64,000 bases of DNA from Protula sp. h YS-2021 (GCA_949752745.1 OX457025.1:100117587-100181586), one strand, 5' to 3'; positions 56,176 through 63,807 are shown, counted from the first letter of the stretch. Made by a program: numbers and translations. Notes: a model not told the origin generated them from the sequence alone.

Positions 56176-56936
56176 AATGCTTTTGGTCGAAAATGAAGTT
56201 TACAGATCACCTTTCCAGTTTGAAATGGAACATTATGGTCTGTGTCGTCCTTAATATTCATTTCTATCACATCAAATTTGGATGTGTTTACAGGAACATA
56301 ATGAGGTTCTCCATAAGTTTTCATGATAATGTCTCCATCATGTCCTTGTATTCCAACAGAACGTAGCAAAGGAACATAATAATCACCAACAACTTGTGGT
56401 TCACAAATACTACAGTACACATAAAGTGTATAAAATCCCTGTTTCACATCGGCTTTATGTTCAGCTGTACACGTTTCAGTATACCATTGATTTGGGATAA
56501 ATCCTAAAATCTCAGCTAATCCAGTGGAGAATGACACTTCAAAGCTATAATTTAGATATAGAAAAACGCGTCGTCTAATTTTATCATACTTTATCCGAAT
56601 ACCTTCTTTAAGGTCATCTTTCATAGAATTAGTCGCTTCTTCATTGACTGCATGACATATTTCTTGTATGGATCTGTAGTAGCCATAAGGAATATTGATT
56701 GTGTCAAGAACAACATCATTCAGTGGTTGTTGTCGATACTGAATAGAATAGTCCATTCCATGTCTCATGGTTGTCCATGTATGTGGATATTGAATTTCAG
56801 CTAAAGCCACTTCATATTTTCCGTTCAGATAGATGGTTCGAGGCATACGAATTTGATAATTCGAAGTCTTGTTGTTGGGATAATAGTTCATACTAGCATT
56901 GCTGGGTAAAGTAATGTAAAAACTTGTTGACTCCAT
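56172..56936 (-). CDS. Minor capsid protein (penton-like, single jelly-roll, 254 aa)
   Basis: ATG at 56936. The N-terminus FYITLPSNASMNYYPNNKTS then YLNGKYEVALAEIQYPHTW is the conserved opening of Polinton penton proteins. Expected to form the capsid vertices. Complete and open. The neighbours on both sides are virion genes, supporting the call. Confidence 0.8.
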   Translation of the reverse strand: MESTSFYITLPSNASMNYYPNNKTSNYQIRMPRTIYLNGKYEVALAEIQYPHTWTTMRHGMDYSIQYRQQPLNDVVLDTINIPYGYYRSIQEICHAVNEEATNSMKDDLKEGIRIKYDKIRRRVFLYLNYSFEVSFSTGLAEILGFIPNQWYTETCTAEHKADVKQGFYTLYVYCSICEPQVVGDYYVPLLRSVGIQGHDGDIIMKTYGEPHYVPVNTSKFDVIEMNIKDDTDHNVPFQTGKVICKLHFRPKAL

Positions 56937-56990
56937 GACAGCTAAATCGTTTATGTGATGTAGATAGACTAGATGTGTATATACATTACT

Positions 56991-57200
56991 TCATGTTTGA
57001 CACTCTTCATCCTCACTTTCTACATTACTGTCTACATTATTGTCTAAATTGCTATCTACATGATCTAAATTGGTATCTACTACTTCTCCCTGACAACAAG
57101 CACTAACACACCTAATTTTTACAGGAATAGTATTTTTATTTCCATTTTCTTTACAACAACAACACCATAACTCTTTAATCCATGTTAAAAAGTTTCCCAT
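56991..57200 (-). CDS. Small protein with N-myristoylation and Cys cluster (69 aa)
   Basis: ATG at 57200 gives MGNFLT, which fits an N-myristoylation signal, followed by CCCC at residues 13-16 as a likely palmitoylation cluster. The rest is a polar tail with repeated V-D-x-N-L/V-D units and an acidic end. Lipid anchoring to membranes is inferred. It overlaps the upstream gene by 16 nt. Family unknown. Confidence 0.6.
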   Translation of the reverse strand: MGNFLTWIKELWCCCCKENGNKNTIPVKIRCVSACCQGEVVDTNLDHVDSNLDNNVDSNVESEDEECQT

Positions 57201-57775
57201 CCTTCTGGAAACAATCTTTGTTGACGTTGTTGTTGCTCTTTTGTAATATCTTCACGAGTTGTCTTTTTGCCAAAAACAGTTTTTGGAATATTAGCGTCTA
57301 CAATTTCCTCAATAAACTGCTTCCAACCACGTGGTGGTTCTCGTTGTTCTTTTCTTTTTGTAGCAACCAATGCTTCTTTCAACAAATCAATAATGTTAGA
57401 ATTTGTAATGACAGTACCTGTTTTTAAAACAAGTTCATTTTTATCTGTCCATCTCGTACCATATTTCTTAAGTTCTGCCAGAAGTTGTGTTAGTTTTACA
57501 TGATAAATAGGTTGAAAATGGGTTAGAAACTGTTGGGACTTTTCTGATTTTTCTGCATTAGATGCTGTAACAGACTTTTGTCGTTGTTGTTGTGACTGAA
57601 TTGTTCGTAAATGGCGTCCAAGCACTTGAGACATTTCTATTGCTTTTTCGCGAGTTCGTTTCCCACGTAAAAGTTTATTCACTTTCGTTTTGATTTCAAC
57701 ATCTTTTCCCTTCTTTTCTAAGAACATTTTGTATTCATATTCAGGAATGAGAACCATTTTCAAAGTATGTTTCAT
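57185..57775 (-). CDS. Coiled-coil-rich virion-block protein, unknown (196 aa)
   Basis: ATG at 57775 overlaps the preceding frame's stop (ATGA). Lys/Gln/Glu-rich helices, with QSQQQRQKS and EQQQRQQRLFPEGW segments and KKYGTRWTDKNELVLKTG in the middle. Its position within the capsid block suggests a virion or assembly role; no domain is recognised. Confidence 0.6.
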   Translation of the reverse strand: MKHTLKMVLIPEYEYKMFLEKKGKDVEIKTKVNKLLRGKRTREKAIEMSQVLGRHLRTIQSQQQRQKSVTASNAEKSEKSQQFLTHFQPIYHVKLTQLLAELKKYGTRWTDKNELVLKTGTVITNSNIIDLLKEALVATKRKEQREPPRGWKQFIEEIVDANIPKTVFGKKTTREDITKEQQQRQQRLFPEGWETF

Positions 57776-58098
57776 TTTAACAGCAACTGAGCTAACAAGG
57801 GTAATGCAAATTTAGCAATAGCTCCAATAAATCCTCCTTTCTGATTAACCAACTTCTTTTTTCTTCGAAGTGATATCTTCTTATTTGCTAGTGTACGTAG
57901 GGTATGACGTTCACGCTTGAATAACTTATACCTTTTTGAGCTTAAGGGTAAATGTCCTCGCAATATATTCAAACAAATTTCAAACAAGCTAGTTAATTCC
58001 TACTTAGTAGCTTGTTGTAGTAAGGATTTACGTCGTTTAGGCCCGCTGCGTGCGAGCAAGTGAAGGAAAGGTTGATTCGCTTGAATACGTTTAGACAT
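57772..58098 (-). pseudogene. Small basic protein with C-terminal hydrophobic helix, in-frame TAG
   Basis: ATG at 58098 overlaps the ATPase stop by 8 nt. After 32 basic codons a TAG (58000-58002) interrupts the frame. The same frame then continues for 76 codons without any ATG and ends NQKGGFIGAIAKFALPLLAQ plus LLK, an amphipathic or membrane-active tail. Many Polintons carry a gene of this shape beside the ATPase. With no start after the stop, the C-terminal part needs readthrough or is lost. Confidence 0.6.
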
Positions 58099-58750
58099 CT
58101 TGGCTGCGAATGGTTAAGTGACTTGGTTCTTGTTCATACACCACCTTATCAACATATACGTAATGTGTATCTTTTGGTAAAATGCCTGTACGAATACGTA
58201 GTTGATCATTTGTCTTCGGCTTCAAATCAATGAATAAATAGCCATGAGGTTTGCTGGTAGCATCTTGATAGGCTTCTATGAGAAATTGAGATTTTCCAGG
58301 ATACATTTGTCGCGCTAATGTACTTATTTGTTGACTGTCTCTAGGATTTTTAAGCAGAATGATGTAATGTGTATTCAAACTAATATTACGCATTTCTCTA
58401 CCATGATGAAACAAATTATGCACAATAAAAATAATACTTAGATTTTGATGACTGCTGCCAACACTAAAGAGACGTGTCATGCGCTCATCACTATGACATT
58501 TAGTCATTAAGTCATCAATGATGAGCAAGTTTGGTTTTTTCGGGTTAAAACGCTCTTCAATGTTATCTGGAATGCCTTGGTAAAATTCCACACCTTTCAT
58601 TCCCTTATACAAAGGCTGATCTGCTGCATAGAGCCATAAAATGGTTTTTGGAGAGGGTTTAATTAACTTTTGTTCTAAAATTTCTCTAACTAGAGAAGTT
58701 TTACCACTGCCTGTAGGTCCAGAGACCAAACACGTGAATGGATGCTTCAT
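58091..58750 (-). CDS. DNA-packaging ATPase (FtsK/HerA family, 219 aa)
   Basis: ATG at 58750 overlaps the integrase stop (ATGA) and begins directly with the conserved MKHPFTCLVSGPTGSGKTSL, containing Walker A. Walker B is NLLIIDDLM (~58,520), followed by SSHQNLSIIFIVHNLFHHGR and the terminal FLIEAYQDATSKPHGYLFID. It is intact and pumps DNA into preformed capsids. It lacks the zinc-finger/polyproline parts fused to the homologue at 20090-21558. Confidence 0.9.
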   Translation of the reverse strand: MKHPFTCLVSGPTGSGKTSLVREILEQKLIKPSPKTILWLYAADQPLYKGMKGVEFYQGIPDNIEERFNPKKPNLLIIDDLMTKCHSDERMTRLFSVGSSHQNLSIIFIVHNLFHHGREMRNISLNTHYIILLKNPRDSQQISTLARQMYPGKSQFLIEAYQDATSKPHGYLFIDLKPKTNDQLRIRTGILPKDTHYVYVDKVVYEQEPSHLTIRSQDV

Positions 58751-59850
58751 TTTCGAATATCTGTTTCTTTCACCCAACTGTTAAACTTCTTTGGCCAACC
58801 TAACCACTTCACAAATAATTCTTTAACACCTCGTCTTTTTCGTGTTTTCAAGACCTTTTCAATTCTGTAGACTGATTCAATATCTTTTGTCACTTTCTGC
58901 AGTTCTTCTTCATAAAAATGTCCGTCAATATCTTCATCCAAAAAGTCTTCCACACGATACAAGTGTATTCCTTGCTTCTTACAACGATGTGTGATAATGA
59001 ACACTTCTTGCGTCCACTTTATATGATAATCCCGTTGAAATACATATTTCATGTGAGAAATGCGAACCTGATCACCAATTTTAAATTTGTAGGGTTTTTT
59101 CTTCTTCTTTGGTTTTAATTTCAATTTGTCTACATACATATACTTCCACACTTTCGATTCTATGTCTTTACGAATATCTGCAGGAGCATACTTATTAGGG
59201 AGGGAGCCATGAGGTCTATGGTTATAATTATACACTAAGTCTGGAAGGATGTCCATATATCGATACGTTTGATTATGAAGGAAATATCGATACATCATTC
59301 CCTTTAGAGTACGAATGACTCTCTCAGCAAAGTTGACTTTGGTTTCATTCTTTGTCGTATAGGCATGTATTCCCTCCTTCTTCAAAAATGCTTTTACCCA
59401 TCTGTTTTTAAATTCAGTTCCTTTATCTGACCTTAGAGTTCGTGGTCTTCGTTGTGTTTCATGAAAAATCTTTTGAAAGGCTTCTATGACGCTGGTATGT
59501 GATTTATTAGGCATTGGCTGCACCCACAAATATTTGGAAAACACATCAATGACAACTAATAAAAAGTGGGTGTCATCATTATAGGAAGCTATGTTTCCCA
59601 TGTCAGCTAAATCAATATCCCACATGTCATCAATTCCACGTGTAATGACACGTTGCCTTTTAAACCTGTATTTTACAGGTTGTAGTAAACTGAAGGCATC
59701 TTGATCCTGTAACCATTTCTTCACTTGTGAATGAGTGACTGGTTGATCATGTTTTTTTAATATGTGATATAGTTTGTAAGGACCAGCAAATGCCCCGGGT
59801 TGACCAGGTTTAAAGTAAATATTGGTTAAGTAGTCTTTCCACGTCGACAT
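58747..59850 (-). CDS. Polinton integrase (RVE core plus chromodomain, 367 aa)
   Basis: ATG at 59850. N-terminal VKKWLQDQDAFSLLQP, then catalytic D,D,E residues in DIDLADM, LRSDKGTEF and NETKVNFAERVIRTLKG; an SH3-like YKFKIGDQVRI block; and a chromodomain (YRIEKVLKTRKRRGVKELFV then KWLGWPKKFNSWV). Complete. It inserts the element with a 6-bp stagger. The first gene of the leftward virion block. Confidence 0.9.
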   Translation of the reverse strand: MSTWKDYLTNIYFKPGQPGAFAGPYKLYHILKKHDQPVTHSQVKKWLQDQDAFSLLQPVKYRFKRQRVITRGIDDMWDIDLADMGNIASYNDDTHFLLVVIDVFSKYLWVQPMPNKSHTSVIEAFQKIFHETQRRPRTLRSDKGTEFKNRWVKAFLKKEGIHAYTTKNETKVNFAERVIRTLKGMMYRYFLHNQTYRYMDILPDLVYNYNHRPHGSLPNKYAPADIRKDIESKVWKYMYVDKLKLKPKKKKKPYKFKIGDQVRISHMKYVFQRDYHIKWTQEVFIITHRCKKQGIHLYRVEDFLDEDIDGHFYEEELQKVTKDIESVYRIEKVLKTRKRRGVKELFVKWLGWPKKFNSWVKETDIRK

Positions 59851-59930
59851 GTTAACACTAACTGATCAACACTTGTTAACATATCTTGCATTTTATTTTA
59901 TCAACACATCTTGCATTTTATCAACATATC

Positions 59931-60263
59931 TTACAAATCAAGTATTGGTACAATGGTGTGAATAATTGGAGTCCATTGATCTTCAATGAACATTAACCAA
60001 CTACTTAATTCATCAAATGTGATAGCATCTACACCATATTTTTCACAACGTTGATTTGCATTATCTAACACTTTATCTAAATGAATGTAATATTTAGCTT
60101 CATTCCAATATGTATAGACACATGCAGAATGACAAGTATGTTCTGAACACTCTTCATTTTGACAAGCAGGGCATACTAAACATGCAAACTTTTTTACAGC
60201 TAATAACATTTCTTCACAATATGTCTTTTGCACAATATATTGTCTCAATGTAATGTCTGTCAT
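59931..60263 (-). CDS. Small Cys-rich protein, unknown (110 aa)
   Basis: ATG at 60263 shares one base with the TAA stop of the upstream gene (TAATG). Cysteine cluster CLVCPACQNEEC then CHSAC suggests one zinc site. The end (FDELSSWLMFIEDQW) resembles the end of the preceding 95-aa protein, so they may be old paralogues. Function unknown. Confidence 0.5.
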   Translation of the reverse strand: MTDITLRQYIVQKTYCEEMLLAVKKFACLVCPACQNEECSEHTCHSACVYTYWNEAKYYIHLDKVLDNANQRCEKYGVDAITFDELSSWLMFIEDQWTPIIHTIVPILDL

Positions 60264-60550
60264 TATACTGCAATGTAGATTAACCACTCTCTCACTTCAT
60301 CAAACAGTCTTGGATCAAATCGAGCGAAGTGATATGCTGCTTCCACATCAAACTCCTCAGCTCCGTCAATGTTTGAAAACATACACTCTTTGATGAAATC
60401 CTCACGTAAGTTTGGTACACTTAACGTGGAATGCGCAAGTTCCCAATAAATGTCAAAGTATTGCAGTTGTTGTTGAATAGATCCAAAACGCGCCAGTTCA
60501 CTTATCATGTAGTCCACATACTTGTCCTTGAAACACGTTTCTACATCCAT
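60263..60550 (-). CDS. Small acidic helical protein, unknown (95 aa)
   Basis: ATG at 60550. Acidic and helical, rich in Phe/Tyr, ending LFDEVREWLIYIAV. No recognised domain. The stop overlaps the next start as TAATG. Confidence 0.5.
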   Translation of the reverse strand: MDVETCFKDKYVDYMISELARFGSIQQQLQYFDIYWELAHSTLSVPNLREDFIKECMFSNIDGAEEFDVEAAYHFARFDPRLFDEVREWLIYIAV

Positions 60551-60614
60551 CTTTCACATATCCATATAACACGTCTGCACACTTTGACGGTTGGCAAACA
60601 AATGACTCTCAGTC

Positions 60615-61235
60615 TTACTCCGCAGAAACAGTTAGTGAGCCGCACTTGTTGCAGAAGTTGTCTGGTTCACACAACTTGCAATTGTACTTGTGGCAGTGAC
60701 AATCATAATCCTCAGCATATCCGTAAGCACCACAATATTCACAGGTAAGTCCAAGTTGATTTTGCACATCCATATTCTCCAATTGAACTTCAGCCAGTCT
60801 TTTCTTGGATAACTTTGACACTTTCATCCGATTGTCCTTTTGTAGCTTGATAGGAGTTTTCTTACCATGAAATTCCGTGCATGGCAATAAGGTTGAGTTA
60901 ATATTATCCATCTCCTGAAGCAATGTCTCCCATCCACCATCATTCATGTTGATGTTAAACTTGTATTCTTTCCCGTCAAACAGTGATGCTTGCACAAAAC
61001 TCACATAGCGCATGTCCAAGTATGAAATGACTTCAAGCCATTTCGTTTGCGTTAAGTACAGTTTGAAGCCAATGTCACGTAATCTTGGTAAGTTCAGACA
61101 CACAATCTTCCACAAGGATGGTGATAAAGCAAGCCATCTCTCTCCACGTTTGATTCGAATAAATAATCCAAATTGTCCATGCTCCACAGTAATTGTTAAG
61201 TTTGCACTAATTTTAAAGCTGCTTGTCTTCTCCAT
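60615..61235 (-). CDS. Two-domain PC4-like protein with C-terminal zinc knuckles (206 aa)
   Basis: ATG at 61235, 41 bp from a TATA box. Residues ~5-60 (LTITVEHGQFGLFIRIKRG then WLALSPSLWKIVCLNL) and ~65-125 (FVQASLFDGKEYKFNINMND then GGWETLLQEM) each follow the PC4 strand/helix pattern found at 41593 and 52654. The C-terminus has CEYCGAYGYAEDYDCHCHKY, CKLC and CNKC, probably two zinc sites. Likely nucleic-acid binding. Divergent, so the PC4 assignment is a pattern call. Confidence 0.55.
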   Translation of the reverse strand: MEKTSSFKISANLTITVEHGQFGLFIRIKRGERWLALSPSLWKIVCLNLPRLRDIGFKLYLTQTKWLEVISYLDMRYVSFVQASLFDGKEYKFNINMNDGGWETLLQEMDNINSTLLPCTEFHGKKTPIKLQKDNRMKVSKLSKKRLAEVQLENMDVQNQLGLTCEYCGAYGYAEDYDCHCHKYNCKLCEPDNFCNKCGSLTVSAE

Positions 61236-61275
61236 GGCTGCGCGTCGAATGATGACTGCACTTGACACCTCACTT

Positions 61276-61283
61276 CTTTTATA
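61276..61283 (-). promoter_or_regulatory. TATA box of the two-domain PC4-like gene
   Basis: Minus strand TATAAAAG, 41 bp before ATG 61235 and just beyond the end of the upstream gene. Confidence 0.55.
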
Positions 61284-61289
61284 TGGACA

Positions 61290-62345
61290 TTACATGTATG
61301 TTTTCATGAGATGTTTGCAAAATCGCGGAGTGATCTCGTTGAAACCATCCAGAAAGGCTGTTGGTAAACCGTCTGTTAGAGATTGTCTCATGACGATCAC
61401 TAAAAAATCTCCTCGTTTGCGACTTCCAATTATCCATTGGAAGAGCATTGACATGGTGAAATATCCTTTTTCATAGAGGTAGGCCATCATCTCGTACACC
61501 TTAATACGTTCTTCAAGGTACTTGAAGCCATGTAGCATAACCTTTGCACATTTGGAATCGCGATCCTCGTCAACACACTTTGGCGCCGGTAGACATAATG
61601 TCTTAAAAAGTTCCTCATGAAGACTTCTAATAAGTTGAACGAAACGTCGGGTCATGGCTTCGGAGAACTGTGGCTCTGACGCGGGAAGATGCTCTATGTT
61701 TCCTTCTAGCATGTAGATAAGCTGAATGACAGTGTTCACTTCTTCCGTTAGGTATATGTATGTGTGTTGGTCGAAAAAGCCTTCTTCACATAAGCACCAT
61801 AAAATGTTGCAATCTATCAGAGGAATCACTGCTTGAAAGTTCCGTTTCAACAGCGTGACGTCTTCTTCAGTAACAGGAATACTTTTGCTCAATTCGAATT
61901 TAGATTTGAGCTGCTTTTCATCGTCGTCGCTGTCGTCATTGTTGTCATTGTCGTCATTGTCGTCGTCACCGTCGTCATCGCTTGACATGACCACTTCTTC
62001 CTCCTCAAGATGCTCTAGATGAGCCTGTAACTTTGTACTAAGTGGTTTGGCGCTACCATTTACAAGCGCATTGGCAACCCAGAACGGGTAGTCAGATCCC
62101 TCGGGATCGGGCATTGCTTGCTGTACTGGCTGTACTTCTTCAGGCTTAGTTTGCTGTACTGTAGACACGGCTGACGGAGCCCCTAATGCTTCCTCCAAGG
62201 CTTTTTCAGCTTCTGTTAGTGTACTTAGGAAGGCAGCAGTCTCCTCTGCAGTTAAAACTGCATCTGTAAAAGCCATTGTTTCATTGCTAAAAAGGCTATC
62301 AATTTCCATGTTGCTAGCCGTTGCTGCGTTTCGAGACGTCTCCAT
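61290..62345 (-). CDS. Acidic protein with tandem CARD/death-fold-like regions (351 aa)
   Basis: ATG at 62345. Residues 1-120 are low-complexity; ~122-145 is a poly-Asp/Asn/Ser stretch. Two helical repeats follow. The first (DVTLLKRNFQAVIPLI, NILWCLCEEGFFDQ, VNTVIQLIYMLE) and the second (YEMMAYLYEKGYFTMSMLFQ, then RGDFLVIVMRQSLTDGLPTA, FLDGFNEI) share the CARD-like order: L-x2-L-x3-G-x-F/L, then a helix with hydrophobic i,i+3 spacing, then G-x2-A-F. A role in blocking host death or inflammasome signalling is inference; helical-bundle similarity by chance is possible. It sits at the right end of the element, divergent from the zinc-finger/RGG gene. Confidence 0.45.
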   Translation of the reverse strand: METSRNAATASNMEIDSLFSNETMAFTDAVLTAEETAAFLSTLTEAEKALEEALGAPSAVSTVQQTKPEEVQPVQQAMPDPEGSDYPFWVANALVNGSAKPLSTKLQAHLEHLEEEEVVMSSDDDGDDDNDDNDNNDDSDDDEKQLKSKFELSKSIPVTEEDVTLLKRNFQAVIPLIDCNILWCLCEEGFFDQHTYIYLTEEVNTVIQLIYMLEGNIEHLPASEPQFSEAMTRRFVQLIRSLHEELFKTLCLPAPKCVDEDRDSKCAKVMLHGFKYLEERIKVYEMMAYLYEKGYFTMSMLFQWIIGSRKRGDFLVIVMRQSLTDGLPTAFLDGFNEITPRFCKHLMKTYM

Positions 62346-62386
62346 GATGGTTTGGCAATGCAATGATTAGAGTGGTGTCGACCCGA

Positions 62387-62637
62387 CCTTTTTATACTAC
62401 TGACGGTGAGCCGTGAGCCAGCGGCGTAAAAAGTAGCTGGGGGGGGGGGGGGCTCACTAGGTAGCTGGGCGGGGGGGGGGTCCTCACAGAGTACCCAGGG
62501 GGGGCTCACTAGGTAGCTGGGCGGGGGGGGGGGGTCCTCACAGAGTACCGGGGGGGGTCCTCACAGAGTACCCGGGGGGGGGGGGGGGTCCCTACTATAT
62601 GCGGTCTGCTTCTGCCTCTGGGGGGGTCCTATATAAT
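62387..62637. promoter_or_regulatory. Divergent promoter region with G-tract repeats
   Basis: Minus-strand TATAAAAAGG at 62387-62396 and plus-strand TATATAAT at 62630-62637 face outward. Between them (62436-62627) G-runs of 7-15 alternate with TCCTCACAGAGTACC and GCTCACTAGGTAGCTG. Same design as 47838-48033 but a different unit. Confidence 0.65.
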
Positions 62638-62699
62638 AGCAGTCTCGCACTGTGTGCAGTCAGTCTGCTTTGAATCATTGAAGGAGCAACAACAAAAAA

Positions 62700-63626
62700 A
62701 TGCAATACAAAGACGAATTCTTTTCGCCAGAGCTTCGGGCTCGATACTACTTATCAGAGAAGGATATAGATCTCTGGGAAGAGATCTATATAGAATACCA
62801 AACGTTTCAATTTCGAAAGTGGAGGAATTTTCTCAGGAACAGACCTGAAGAACAGTTCAACCGGTTTGGCAGGGCGGCGGAGGAAGGATACAAGCGCCGG
62901 AGGGAGAAGTTGCTCGACAGGAGCCAGGACCCGCCGCCCTGCGAGGAAGAAAGGCCAGCCAGGACCACAGCAGCGACAACTACGACGGCGGCGACCCCTG
63001 TCCTGGCGACTCCTGCTGAAACCACGGCGTCGACGCTGACGACTCTGCCGATAGCGATTCCAACGGTAGCTGATGTCACTGTCTTGAAGGTTCCGGCGGA
63101 AGAAGTTGTAGTGAAACGGCGATGTCTTCCTAGCGCCACAGTTACCAAGCCGGAGACAGTGACACCAGCTCCTGAGGAAGAGCTAGCAGCCGCTGTCGCC
63201 AGTATAACGGACATCACGCAGGTGGACTTCAGCCTTATGCAGTCACCTTCCGATTTGAACCGCACCGTGGAACTGGTTGACTTGAAACTGGAGGATGGCT
63301 CTAGCAAAGAGTCAACACTTCAGGAGGTTGTCGAAATCTTGGATACGGACAATGCAGTGCAGTACTGTGAGTTCTGCCTTTTTGGAATTCCGGCAGGAAC
63401 TAAAAATATGCGAGTTCACGAACAGGAATGTAAAATAGCTCAACAGTCCGATTATCATTTTTGTGAAGTTTACGGCAATGGTTTCAAGTCAAACAAGTCC
63501 ACGATAGCGGCGCATAGGAGGAAGGTCGGCTGCAGGGAGGATGACGGCAGCGGCAGAGGCAGAGGTAGCGGCGGCGCTAGAGGTAGAGGCAGGGGAAGCG
63601 GCGGCAGGGGAAGCGACCACACGTGA
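62700..63626 (+). CDS. Zinc-finger / RGG-box protein (308 aa)
   Basis: ATG at 62700, 63 bp after a TATA-like box. N-terminal ~75 residues are helical and aromatic (ARYYLSEKDIDLWEEIYIEY), followed by a Thr/Ala/Pro-rich linker, then finger CEFCLFGIPAGTKNMRVHEQ-EC (C2HC) and a second one starting CEVYGNGFKSNKSTIAAHRR whose second Cys is replaced by Tyr. The C-terminus is a Gly/Arg repeat (GRGRGSGGARGRGRGSGGRG), an RNA-binding-type RGG box. Higher GC than neighbours. Ends with a histone-type hairpin. Function unknown. Confidence 0.6.
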   Translation: MQYKDEFFSPELRARYYLSEKDIDLWEEIYIEYQTFQFRKWRNFLRNRPEEQFNRFGRAAEEGYKRRREKLLDRSQDPPPCEEERPARTTAATTTTAATPVLATPAETTASTLTTLPIAIPTVADVTVLKVPAEEVVVKRRCLPSATVTKPETVTPAPEEELAAAVASITDITQVDFSLMQSPSDLNRTVELVDLKLEDGSSKESTLQEVVEILDTDNAVQYCEFCLFGIPAGTKNMRVHEQECKIAQQSDYHFCEVYGNGFKSNKSTIAAHRRKVGCREDDGSGRGRGSGGARGRGRGSGGRGSDHT

Positions 63627-63672
63627 AGCGATGGCGGGGGAAGCAACGGCTGACCGAAGAAAATTCCTCCAC

Positions 63673-63690
63673 GGCTGCTTTTTAGCGGCC
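63673..63690 (+). terminator. Histone-like 3' stem-loop of the zinc-finger/RGG gene
   Basis: GGCTGCTTTTTAGCGGCC: 7-bp stem with one G-T pair and a TTTT loop, followed by TCCC and, ~10 nt later, AAGAAATGAAC (63701-63711), a good match to a histone downstream element. The stem is one pair longer than the classical one. Confidence 0.55.
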
Positions 63691-63716
63691 TCCCATTATT
63701 AAGAAATGAACACTCA

Positions 63717-63768
63717 TCGTGTCATGGTGTTAGTATGTATGTGTATGCACGAGAGTGTGGGAAATGCT
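63717..63768 (-). repeat. Right terminal inverted repeat of the large Polinton
   Basis: Mirror of 47114-47165, ending GGGAAATGCT before an A-run. Confidence 0.75.
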
Positions 63769-63807
63769 AAAAAAAAGGGGTCTATAAATCATTGATTTAT
63801 ACCCCCC

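Larger units (their letters stand above)
47114..63768. mobile_element. Large Maverick/Polinton (adintovirus-like) element
   Basis: Inverted repeats beginning AGCATTTCCCACACTCTC face each other at both ends. Between them are PolB, integrase, packaging ATPase, adenain-like protease, major and minor capsid proteins and a PX-like core protein, the full Polinton set, plus accessory genes. The flank is T-rich on the left and A-rich on the right, and no 6-bp duplication can be read, so the exact boundary is uncertain. Confidence 0.85.

Noticed and set aside
62807..63307. Ser/Val-rich minus-strand ORF of 166 codons
   Set aside because: Antisense of the zinc-finger/RGG gene, which has TATA, zinc fingers and a 3' hairpin in the right orientation.
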